Assembly (NCBI GenBank): GCA_947579605.1
Contig: OX388325.1
Location: 14,193,572 to 14,257,571 of the forward strand
Reading direction: 5' to 3'
Source of the DNA: Athripsodes cinereus
Taxonomy: Eukaryota; Arthropoda; Insecta; Trichoptera; Leptoceridae
Length of the DNA stretch: 64,000 nt
Shown here in pieces: positions 55,151-64,000 of the stretch. Below the pieces are notes generated by a model. It saw nothing but the letters and a program-made list of their open reading frames with translations, had not been told where the DNA came from and made no database searches. Numbering within the stretch: the stretch's first letter is position 1; each line of letters begins with the position of its first letter. Position numbers and translations under genes: made by a program.

Positions 55151-55900
55151 TTTAAACAATAATTGTGTTCGATATTTGTTAAGCCCATGCATAAACAAAC
55201 AAACACCATATTTGTGATTGTGTTCGAGGCTGATGACAATAAGTCAACAACCTGAGCACTAAATGGCCCCAGAGAACAGCACTATTTCTCAATTTAAATA
55301 TTGTTTAACCTTTAATAACCACCTTTCCTATGTCCTATTAAATGTAGTTTTGTGAAATGTTTTGGCTATGCGGATGAAGTTATATTAGTCAAATAGTATG
55401 CGAATTTCTGTCATTGTCAAACCCAGGGAAAGGAAAAAGCTACCCCCTAGACCTCTAAGATTGTTGGAAAACTGTCATTTTTATGTAATTGTTTTTTTAT
55501 CAATGTACAGTAAAGAATGAATAAATAAATAAATTAAATAAATTGAAATGGAAAGCTGCCCACCTAGAAGTCAGACTAAAATATTAGGTGCCTCTGAAAT
55601 TATTGAACAAAAGTGAAGACAATATGAAATATGTAAATTTGCTGAGTTGCTTCTCCCTTAGAGAATATTATGTTGGGTTCACGCGTGAATCTCTTATCGT
55701 ACTAAATGACTTGTGACATTTCAACGTATTTTTTGTCTTCATATTTATGTTTAATTAATGTTTAACATTCAATTTAAATGTTTAGGACTATTGCATCTTT
55801 GTAACTAAACTAGTTTGTTTATTGAATAAATAGTTTTGTCAATATAAGTGTTGTTTTTCATTAAAGCTTAATAAAATGTATTCATCTAGTTGACTAGATA
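55151..55900. other. Non-coding AT-rich stretch
   Basis: No gene. AATAAATAAATAAATTAAATAAAT near 55,520 is a likely retroposon tail. Confidence 0.4.
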
Positions 55901-56622
55901 GAGTTACCCCTGTAGCTAACTTATGAAGAAATCAAATGTCACTTATTTTGTACTTTTACTAGAAATAATAATAACAGAGAACATAATATTTATATTGGCC
56001 AACAATACGTTGTCTACACCCCGACGAAGGATTTTATAAATGGTACAGGAATGTGAAATGTTTCACAAACTCTTCGGTTTTGTTAGAGAATATTTTTTCA
56101 AATACCTTTTACTGGTATTTTTGGCGATGTCAATAATACCGGATATTTATCATACGGACTACCAAAAGATATTTTAAGTCTCGATTTAATAATTTTGCTT
56201 GCCCTTAAAATATCTACGTCTTTGGATTTTCAAAATGGTAAAGGCATTTGAAAGTTTTCCCAAATTCCTCGGTTAAAGAATATTATTTCTCAAAATTCCA
56301 TTTATAAAAATCATCGTGTACTTTTACCGAATATCTGTCTATTACCAACCAACAAACGATGTACCGATTAGAACGGGTATAATTACCGAGTGTTACAATT
56401 TTTTACCGAACCTATATCCTGGTAATCAATAAAAACAGACATTTTATTAATAACGTAATGATAAAGTGTTGTTTTTATCAGTGTTTTCAATTAATTATTT
56501 GTTTTATTTTATTGGGTTAGTTGGAAGATGAAGTTGAATTTTAATTCACAAATTAACCGGTAAATCTAATTTTTGTAAATTAGATATTTATTAAAGATTT
56601 CGGAGTTACCCCTGTAGCTAAC
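55901..56622. repeat. Insertion-like unit between 20-bp direct repeats
   Basis: GAGTTACCCCTGTAGCTAAC is present exactly at 55,901-55,920 and 56,603-56,622. Between them, 56,030-56,420 contains diverged, inverted relatives of the 167-bp units at 59.3-60.0 kb (TTCACAAACTCTTCGGTTTT, ACCGGATATTTA). An old element with a long target duplication is possible. Confidence 0.5.
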
Positions 56623-57000
56623 ATGACATATTATCATTATAAATTGTTTTTGCAGTGAAATGACTGAATCTGAAGATATTGACATCGACCTACTAATTAA
56701 TAAACCAGACTGACAAGTCGTTGTGGTACTCTCGCAACGCGCGTTAGCGCTCGTCATCTGAACACTCATTTTATTTGATCGCGCGTTAAACGCGCGTTAC
56801 ATGTGAACTTAGCCTAAGTGTTTCACTTATTTTGCTTTACAGCTAGTCTATAGTTGTACATGTCTATGGTTTTTGGCATGCTGTAGCATTTCTAAATACA
56901 TTTACATAGGTAGGTACCTACGACCCGGTCGAGCATATTTAAAAGTTGAAAAAGGTTTTTAACTCGGTTTTTAAAAAGGAACTACTACTACTACTACTAT
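56623..57000. other. Non-coding stretch with transposon-like G/C words
   Basis: CGCGCGTTAAACGCGCGTTA and GTGAACTTAGCCTAA (56,780-56,820) look like an inverted-repeat element end; no partner end was secured. Confidence 0.4.
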
Positions 57001-57239
57001 ACCATCACGGCATATCCCACAAGTGGGGTAGCCAGCAGATCAGCTGCACGTAAGATTCATGCAAACTGTCCTCTTCGTGCCAATATAAAATCAAGACATT
57101 CAGGATGGGTGGCAAGCCTCATCGCTGAATTTAAGATGTAAAATGTCTTATTTTCTTCGAACACCTGCCTTTTACAGGACACTCGAAAACTTACGCAGAA
57201 GAGTGGGAGACCAATTCTTTACCGGGTGCTCCACGGGAT
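57001..57239 (-). repeat. Dispersed SINE-like repeat, good copy
   Basis: Best match to 16,163-16,400. It abuts (CTA)n at its low-coordinate side, which is a (TAG)n tail on the minus strand. Confidence 0.7.
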
Positions 57240-57484
57240 TTAAAAAGGAAACTTGTATAAAAGTCTTTATTCCCAGAAGTGACTACAGGGTGTGGGGTAG
57301 ACTTAAATAGATTTGTAGATTTTCTAAATAAATACTTTTGAAGTTTGTAGATTTTCGTTTTATTTACTGAATAAAGAAACTACTTTTTCTATCAATATAT
57401 TTTTATACAATTCATAGGAAACTTGCAAGTGTAAGTTTTAGGAAATGCCTTTTTTATATTTATTTTTATTGTTGGTTGAATTTT

Positions 57485-57650
57485 ATGAATGCATTTGCTT
57501 CTCTCGGCTAGAAGAACATCGAAGGAGTGTAGTCAAAGATTCCGCAAGTATTAAGGAATTATGGTGGTTTTGGCCGGTCAAGCCACAATGACTGGCGTAG
57601 GCATTATTAAATTTAGTGTATAATTCGTGGGTCTCTTTGAATGTATTTGC
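57485..57650. repeat. Dispersed repeat, copy 2
   Basis: Shares ATTTGCTTCTCTCGGCTAGA and ACATCGAAGGAGTGTAGTCA with 45,965-46,195. Similarity fades after about 170 bases. Confidence 0.55.
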
Positions 57651-57689
57651 AGTCAATATATTATTATTAGCTATTCCACTTGTGGGAGA

Positions 57690-57765
57690 ATTTTATAATT
57701 ATTATTTTTATAATATCACCCTGCACTGAGACCATTACAGCTTATGGCCAAGGCGATCTCAGCAG
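57690..57765 (-). repeat. Retroposon 3' end with AT-rich tail
   Basis: Second copy of the family at 9,776-9,850 (CACCCTGCACTGAGACCATT on the plus strand). Confidence 0.6.
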
Positions 57766-57914
57766 GATAAAAAAAATAAAGCAGAATAAAAAAAGGGACA
57801 TTATCAAAAAGAAACAAAAAATCAATGGCGATGGTATAAAACTATAGATATAGGTATATGCAAACAAAACAAAGTACATGAAATTATAAGAAACTGGATT
57901 ATTTTCTTATTATA

Positions 57915-58839
57915 ATATTATATTGTACCCAGATACATTTGAAGATATTGAGAATATTATAATTATATTGTACCCAGATACATTTGAAGATATTAAGAAT
58001 ATTATAATTATATTGTGCCCAGATACATTTGCATGAAGATATTAAGAATATTATATTATATTGTACCCAGATACATTTGAAGATATTAAGAATATTATAA
58101 TTATATTGTGCCCAGATACATTTGCATGAAGATATTAAGAATATTATATTATATTGTACCCAGATACATTTGAAGATATTAAGAATATTATAATTATATT
58201 GTGCCCAGATACATTTGCATGAAGATATTAAGAATATTATATTATATTGTACCCAGATACATTTGAAGATATTAAGAATATTATAATTATATTGTGCCCA
58301 GATACATTTGCATGAAGATATTAAGAATATTATATTATATTGTAATAATAATAATAATAAACTTTATTGTGCCTTAAAAAACATACATACAAACAGATTA
58401 TAAATACAAATAATTATCGTGCACAATGGGCGAGTTTATCGCACCCAGATACATTTGAAGATATTAAGAATATTATAATTATATTGTACCCAGATACATT
58501 TGAAGATATTGAGAATATTATAATTATATTGTACCCAGACACATTTGAAGATATTAAGAATATTATAAGTATATTTTACCTAGATACATTTGGAGATATT
58601 AAGAATATTATAAGTATATTGTACCTAGATACATTTGAAGATATTAAGAAAATTATATTATATTGTACCCAGATACATTTGAAAATATCAAGAATATTAT
58701 AATTATGTATTATATTGTACCCAGATACATTTGAATATATTAAGAATATTATATTATATTTTACTAAGATACATTTGAATATATTAAGAATATTATATTA
58801 TATTTTACTAAGATACATTTGTAGATATTAAGAATATTA
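57915..58839. repeat. ~46-bp minisatellite, about 18 units
   Basis: Units read TTGTACCCAGATACATTTGA followed by AGATATTAAGAATATTATA. Four consecutive pairs alternate a TTTGCATGAAG and a TTTGAAG version, giving a ~92-bp higher-order unit between 57,960 and 58,340. A ~100-bp retroposon 3' end with a (TAA)n tail interrupts the array at 58,341-58,440. Confidence 0.88.
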
Positions 58840-59082
58840 CTCAACAGACACCTCATCCGCACAACCAACAGATGAGGGGCCCGAGTCAAAACACATTTAA
58901 GCGTTACGTTTTCGTATCGTTATCGTTCAAATATAGACGACGTTACGCCAAAGTGACAATTTTCGTAACTATTGTGTATTTTAGATTCGAAAATTACACT
59001 TCTCGTAACGTCGTCTATATTCGAACGATTGCGACACGAAAATGTAACGCAAAAATGTGTTTTGACTTAGGCCCGCTGTGTC

Positions 59083-60119
59083 CAGTGTGACCAGATTTGG
59101 TAGTTTCCTACTTTTTTGGTAGTTTTTGAGGCATTTGCAAATATGTTTAGTAGTTTTTATTACTTTGGTATTTTTTAGTAGTTTATGGTAGTTTTTGTAC
59201 TTGGTCGGTAATTGGTAGATAAATTATCGGGTATTTGGGAAAAGTACCCGATACTTACTAATTCGAAAATAATTGTCGGTACAAATACCGGGTACATTTT
59301 AGAAAAAGGTACTGCGAGAAAATAGTGTTGAAGAAAACCGAGGAGTTTTTGAAATACTTCAAATTCCTATACCATTTTGAAAATTCGGCGACGGGGGGGT
59401 AGAAATTTTCGTGAAAAGAAAAGTATCCGATATTTACTATCGTCGGTACAAATACCCGGTACATTTTAGAAAAAGGTACTGCGAGAAAATAGTGTTGAAG
59501 AAAACCGAGGAGTTTTTGAAATACTTCAAATTCCTATACCATTTTGAAAATTCGGCGACGGGGGGGTAGAAATTTTCGTGAAAAGAAAAGTATCCGATAT
59601 TTACTATCGTCGGTACAAATACCCGGTACATTTTAGAAAAAGGTACTGCGAGAAAATATTGTTGAAGAAAACCGAGGAGTTTTTGAAATACTTCAAATTC
59701 CTATACCATTTTGAAAATTCGGCGACGGGGGGGTAGAAATTTTCGTGAAAAGAAAAGTATCCGATATTTACTATCGTCGGTACAAATACCCGGTACATTT
59801 TAGAAAAAGGTACTGCGAGAAAATATTGTTGAAGAAAACCGAGGAGTTTTCGAAATACTTCAAATTCCTATACCATTTTGAAAATTCGGCGACGGGGGGG
59901 TAGAAATTTTCGTGATAAGAAAAGTATCCGATATTGACCATCGTCGGTACAAATACCCGGTAGGTTGTTAAAAAGGTACTGTGATAAAATATTGTTTAAG
60001 AAAACCGAGGAGTTCTTGAAATACTTCAAATTCCTATACCATTTTAAGAATTTAGTAGTTTTTGGTAGTTTTTGATTTCCCCATTTAGTAGTTTTTGAAA
60101 ATAAAATCTGGTCACACTG
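59083..60119. mobile_element. hAT-type non-autonomous element with internal satellite
   Basis: The ends CAGTGTGACCAGATTT and complement are flanked by an 8-bp duplication, GCTGTGTC (59,075-59,082 and 60,120-60,127). There is no transposase. The middle is a tandem array of 167-bp units. The rest is rich in GTAGTTTTT words. Confidence 0.88.
59270..60055. repeat. 167-bp tandem repeat, five copies
   Basis: GGTACTGCGAGAAAAT marks units at 59,309, 59,476, 59,643 and 59,810; a diverged fifth lies at 59,976. Each unit has a run of seven G (CGACGGGGGGGTAG) and AGTATCCGATATT. Short open frames here repeat with the same period and are not genes. Confidence 0.92.
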
Positions 60120-60345
60120 GCTGTGTCTGTTGAGTAGTAATATTCTCAATAACTTCACTCACGCAAGTGTAAAATTCAGTAAAATGCGGAAATTACAATT
60201 CAGTAAAATCTAAGTAAAATTTAGATTTATGATATATATTATTTGGTCTAAGTATAATTTTTAGATATTCTCCAATTTAACTTTGTAGATTTTTTTACTC
60301 TGGTGTGTCCTGTTCTGTAGGGTGCTGGGTAAATGGTGGTAGCAT

Positions 60346-60883
60346 CAGTGACGTAACTATATCATCTGGGGCCCGTAGCAAATTCATTGGATGCCCCCCC
60401 TCCAATCGTCACGTTGTATTTTATTTTAATAAATTACCTAAGTAGTTACCCAACAGTGTTACTAATATTGTGTGCATTTTAGACAAATATCTAATTAATT
60501 TTATTTACAAAAGCATAATAATAATGAAATAACAATTTAATATCAACTGAACATTTATTGATAAAATTCTTTTCTCCGAGCTTTCTGTTACGCTATAGTG
60601 TAATTTATTGGAATTTGTATATGGTATTTAGTTGTTGGCGCAGAGACGCTCTGAATGGAGGAGGCTGGTTTCTGTCCTGTGCTCCCGAGAGGAGCGTTGA
60701 CGGCGAGATGATGATGATGATGATTTAGTTGTTTCAAACTTTGATTGATTTTAAGTGCTTGTATAAAATTAATGATTTTTACTAAATTTTGTTAAAAATG
60801 TTAGGTTACTTCTGGACTCGCGGCCTCTCGGACCGAGGGCCCGTGTAATTTTGCAGGCTTGCCACCCTATAGCTACGCCACTG
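60346..60883. mobile_element. hAT-like element with CAGTG(A/G)CGTA ends
   Basis: The left end CAGTGACGTAACTATA pairs with the right-end complement CAGTGGCGTAGCTATA, a terminus common among hAT elements. It is 538 bp with no gene; no clear 8-bp duplication was found. Inside is a retroposon 3' end (about 60,640-60,722) ending in (GAT)n, of the RTE type. Confidence 0.55.
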
Positions 60884-61118
60884 GTTGGTAGGTAGATGGA
60901 GAGGTAGGAACCTAATATGGAATGAAGAAGATAAATGAAGCGCGGAAGCAATTCAGGAAAGATTCTGTCCGAAATAAGGAATTGTTTGACAAAGAAAGAA
61001 AGAAAAAATACATTAGGAGAAACACTAAGTTAAAAAGTCTACAAATGATCTTTCTTACTTAATACTGTATATTCTCTCTTTTGTTCACAGAATTCTTTTT
61101 GTAAAATGTAATGAAATT

Positions 61119-61218
61119 GGAGCAACCGGCAAAGAATATGTCTCCCAATCTATTCCATGAGTTTTCGAGTGTTCTATAAAAGGCAGTAGGTGTTTGAAAA
61201 AAGTCATTTTACATTTAA
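61119..61218 (+). repeat. Dispersed SINE-like repeat, diverged partial copy
   Basis: GTTTTCGAGTGTTCTATAAA and the following AGGCAG...TTTTACAT match the complement of 57,001-57,239, so it is in the opposite orientation. Confidence 0.5.
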
Positions 61219-61773
61219 AAACACAACAGAAAGTGAAATATACTATATAACAATTGCACGGCTAAAGACATAAGTTGTCTTTCTTCCGTTCAATAGTTAA
61301 ACTATTCGAAATATTTATTTGTGGAATTAAAAATAGGTACCTACATATTTTATTCCATGACTGAATCTATATAAATAAAAATGAGTTGACCATGTATGTT
61401 CCCCCATAACTTGAGAACGGCTGAACCGAATTGGCCGATTCGTTTGTAATAGGGAAGTTGCACTTGTTAGGGATTCCTTTGGAAATATTTGGAATATATT
61501 TTTACACTATTTATTATTCGATATATATTAATAAAAATGTATTAAATTATCATTTATATTTATTATTTTAATAAATAAAATCACGATTTTACGCCCCTTT
61601 TAGAAACGCTCTGTGATTGGTCAATAAAATTTGTGACGTCACTACATACGATGTCGTACGAAATGCAAAGTCCTTCATATGTTTTACGTGCGTCCTGGCG
61701 GTTCCTTGCTATCGAAATCTTCTTGTGATTTAAATAAGTGTTTTCCTGTTGTTATAAAATCATATACTTTAAA
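61219..61773. other. Upstream region of SWIM/YqaJ gene
   Basis: Includes a retroposon-like phrase near 61,420 (GAGAACGGCTGAACCGAATT) and GTGACGTCAC at 61,631-61,640, an exact 10-bp palindrome of CRE/ATF type about 140 bases before the start codon. No TATA box was assigned. Confidence 0.4.
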
Positions 61774-63742
61774 ATGGAAAGTGGTTACTTGCAAGGACAA
61801 TCCGATAATTTACCAAAGATAGACTCTTTCATGTTAGCAGAATTTTATGCATCCAACACAGATTTTATTAGTGCAGAACTACGTGGAGTTAAAGCTGGAA
61901 GGCAAGTTGTTCTAAATATTATAATCAATCAACATTTTAATGTCTAATTCACATTTCTACTTTTATATAAATATTAATGAACGACCTGATCGTGGTAAAT
62001 CTATTGTTCCCTTTATTCAAACCTAACCTATAAATCAGTCAAACGTACAAATTTAAGTATATGTGACATGGCAAAAACGTACGAAAAATGCAATATAATT
62101 AATGTTGTGGTGACTAAAACCACAATATTACACCGGATTGTTATTCTCCAGATAAAATGCTACATATTTACATAAAAATAATCGAAGTTTTGATGCGTTT
62201 GCCTAAACTTAATAAATTCCATTGTTTAATACATACAGAACATTTATGTCATATATCACCGTACAATGATTTTTTACAGATCCTCGAGAGAGAGTTACGG
62301 TGACAATGCCATTGGATATGTGCAAGTAAAGAGAGATGGACCTATTTGTCATGTGAAAGCAAGAGTGACACCAGAACATAGGTTACGAATAAAACCCTAC
62401 AATGTTGCTCTGGTTGTAGACGAACAAGAGGAGACTGTCAAATCATGTGTTTGCCAAGACTGTGCAGCTTCTGAAGGTAAAGAAAAAACACAAATTTATG
62501 CAAGTCGTCTAACATTTTTACTTCTCAACAGAGTTGTCAACGCTGCATTTCATATTGAATTCATAGCCCTGTTAACAATTTGCCTACAAAGCATTTCATA
62601 ATGTACCACCTAATAGAACCCTTACCATTTCAATTAAACACCAAATCCCATAAAGCTTTTGACGTTGAAGTAAAAAATCTATCCCAATTTCCCTAAATGG
62701 AAAAAGTTGAAAATTGTCCGTTATTGGTGTATAATAAATCATATTGGACTTTGATTTCCTTTTTTTAATCATATCTCTTTCATTTTATAGGAGGATGTAA
62801 ACACGCAATTGCGTTTTTGTCATGGGTGCATCGACGAAGCGAAGATCCTCCCAGGACATCTGTGGAGTGCTATTGGAAGAAATCTAAAATGGCTGCAATA
62901 GGAACTTCAACAAAATTTATTAAAGCCAAAGATATGGGTTGCAAACCAATGTCTAATCCACCAATGCACAGCCACTCAATTTTAGATAAAATTGTATCCA
63001 AAACACTGGAACTCGGTGGAAGAGAAAATGTCCAGCTGATAAAGTATTTTAAAGAAAAAAAAACTTATGAGACCTTGACTATTTATAATTTGCTGAAAAA
63101 TTTTAATATTCACCAAAATGCAGACCATTTTATCAATTATTGCACTTCGCAAATGGATGCCAAAATTTGTAGGGACATCTGTGATGACACTAAAAACCAA
63201 AGTAATAATGCACAGTGGCATAAATTAAGGTATGGGCGTATCACAGCGTCCAAATTGTATGAAGTGGCACACTGTCATACAGATGATGGGTCTTTAGTGG
63301 AAAGCATATTGGGAGGAGGAATATATCGAAATGCAGCATTAGAACGAGGGATACGCTTAGAAAAAGATGTAATAAAAGAGATGGAAAATTTGAGCGGAGA
63401 GAAATATAAAAGAAGTGGGATAATAATCACACCCAGTTTACCCATTTTTGGGGCATCACCAGATGGTATTTGCCCGGAGTATATTCTTGAAATCAACGGA
63501 TGAAGCATTTTTTGAAAGATGGTCAACCTAGTCCCAAATATAATGCACAGATGCAACTACAAATGCACCTGGCAAATAAAAAACTGGGGTTGTATTGTGT
63601 GGCATATCCTGATTTTGAGGTGACAAAAAAATTTGAGTATTGTTTTGTCCGATATGATCTTAGCCTAATTGAGGAACTGATAATGAAGGCAGAATTATTT
63701 TGGAAAAAATCTGTCTTTCCTAAACTAATTAGTTCTGTGTGA
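61774..63742 (+). pseudogene. SWIM zinc finger plus YqaJ-like nuclease gene, three exons, broken active site
   Basis: Proposed exons are 61,774-61,901, 62,280-62,476 and 62,791-63,503. Exon 1 encodes MESGYLQGQSDNLPKIDSFM and ends at AG|GCAAGT, a GC donor. The two acceptors are TTTTTACAG and TTTTATAG; the second donor is GTAAAG. Phases 2 and 1 join correctly (RSSRESYGD; SEGGCKHA). Exons 2-3 hold a SWIM zinc finger (SCVCQDCAASEGGCKH, CxC...CxH). A YqaJ/lambda-exonuclease-like PD-(D/E)xK domain follows: WHKLRYGRITASKLYE, ERGIRLEKDVIKEME and FGASPDGICPEYILEI. The catalytic ExK should follow, but the frame reads EIN-G-stop. A different frame resumes FLKDGQPSPKYNAQMQLQMH to the C-terminus at 63,742. 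A deletion has apparently removed the catalytic Lys. The family is multi-copy in insects, to my recollection, with unknown function. Confidence 0.75.
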
Positions 63743-64000
63743 CGACGGCATTCAAATTTTACTTACACATTCAATTAGCCAATCACGCAATGAGTAACAT
63801 GTTTAATTTTAGTGTCCTGTGACTGAACTAAGAACATTTCTTCTTTTTTGGTATTATTTTTTGTCTGTTTGTGAGGGAGAGGTTCGGAAGTAGTTAAGTA
63901 CAATAATAAACTCAAAATTAATTGTTTTTTACTACAGACTTAGTGATTTAATCAAAAATAACAATACTGTACATAATTTCATTAGTTACATACAAAACAC
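63743..64000. other. 3' flank of SWIM/YqaJ gene
   Basis: AATAATAAACTC near 63,902 could serve as a weak polyadenylation region. Nothing else was recognised before the window ends. Confidence 0.4.

Larger units (their letters stand above)
58833..60144. mobile_element. Palindromic element interrupted by a hAT element
   Basis: The outer ends AATATTACTCAACAGACAC and GTGTCTGTTGAGT...AATATT are complementary apart from three extra bases. The inner arms (AACACATTTAAGCGTTACGT and its counterpart near 59,045; TATAGACGACGTTACG and CGTAACGTCGTCTATA) form a nearly complete palindrome. The right tip is displaced by the hAT element at 59,083-60,119. Confidence 0.7.

Noticed and set aside
57915..58839. CRISPR-like or coding repeat (58,367-58,702 open frame)
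   Set aside because: Units are directly adjacent with no unique spacers, and the open frame simply follows the minisatellite.
59258..60158. Series of near-identical 64-96-codon minus-strand frames
   Set aside because: They recur every 167 bp with the tandem repeat and have no known domain.

Overview
This is a stretch of arthropod, most likely insect, nuclear DNA. It is AT-rich, its short genes have spliceosomal introns, and it is crowded with transposable elements typical of insect genomes: a BEL/Pao LTR retrotransposon, several Jockey- and CR1-like LINEs, an R1-clade LINE remnant, a Penelope-like element, mariner and Tc1 relics, hAT elements and a THAP/P-element relic. The order of insect cannot be fixed from the sequence. 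No rRNA, intact tRNA, CRISPR or bacterial-style operon was seen.

Layout. 0-6.2 kb: an almost complete two-ORF LINE on the minus strand. ORF1 has two in-frame stops. The 3' end of ORF2 is broken by a 1.73-kb Tc1-like transposon. 6.3-9.2 kb: a tRNA-like pol III sequence, a 5'-truncated Penelope-like element and a 5'-truncated CR1-type LINE. 9.5-16.4 kb: non-coding transposons with terminal inverted repeats, a large foldback element and a hAT element with a clean 8-bp target duplication. 16.7-30.8 kb: LINE fragments flanking an 11.9-kb composite. The composite is a transposon with inverted arms of about 0.85 kb and a decayed Cys-rich/Tudor-like protein gene. It carries an apparently intact BEL/Pao element and two copies of a 1.72-kb segment that includes a palindrome with two facing hammerhead-ribozyme-like motifs. 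30.8-38.3 kb: hAT transposase relics, then a mariner relic split by a 4.5-kb non-coding LTR element (1,566-bp LTRs, 4-bp target duplication), then another arm of the foldback family.

38.4-54.3 kb: the most gene-like part. Three related C2H2 zinc-finger genes (38.4-40.0 kb minus; 51.1-51.9 and 53.4-54.3 kb plus) share one N-terminal domain and matching upstream sequence, so they are duplicates. Two of the three have frameshifts. Between them lie an 830-bp inverted-repeat element, a CR1-type LINE, an R1-clade LINE tail and a THAP/P-element relic. 54.3-61.2 kb: repeats, including a 46-bp minisatellite and a palindromic element split by a hAT element that itself holds five 167-bp tandem units. 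61.8-63.7 kb: a three-exon gene of the SWIM zinc finger plus YqaJ-like nuclease family, broken at the nuclease active site.

Most of the window is nested transposons in various stages of decay. The BEL element and the 4.5-kb LTR element look recent, because their LTR pairs show no difference in the stretches compared. The host-like content is the zinc-finger family and the SWIM/YqaJ gene. All family assignments rest on motifs read by eye, not on database searches.
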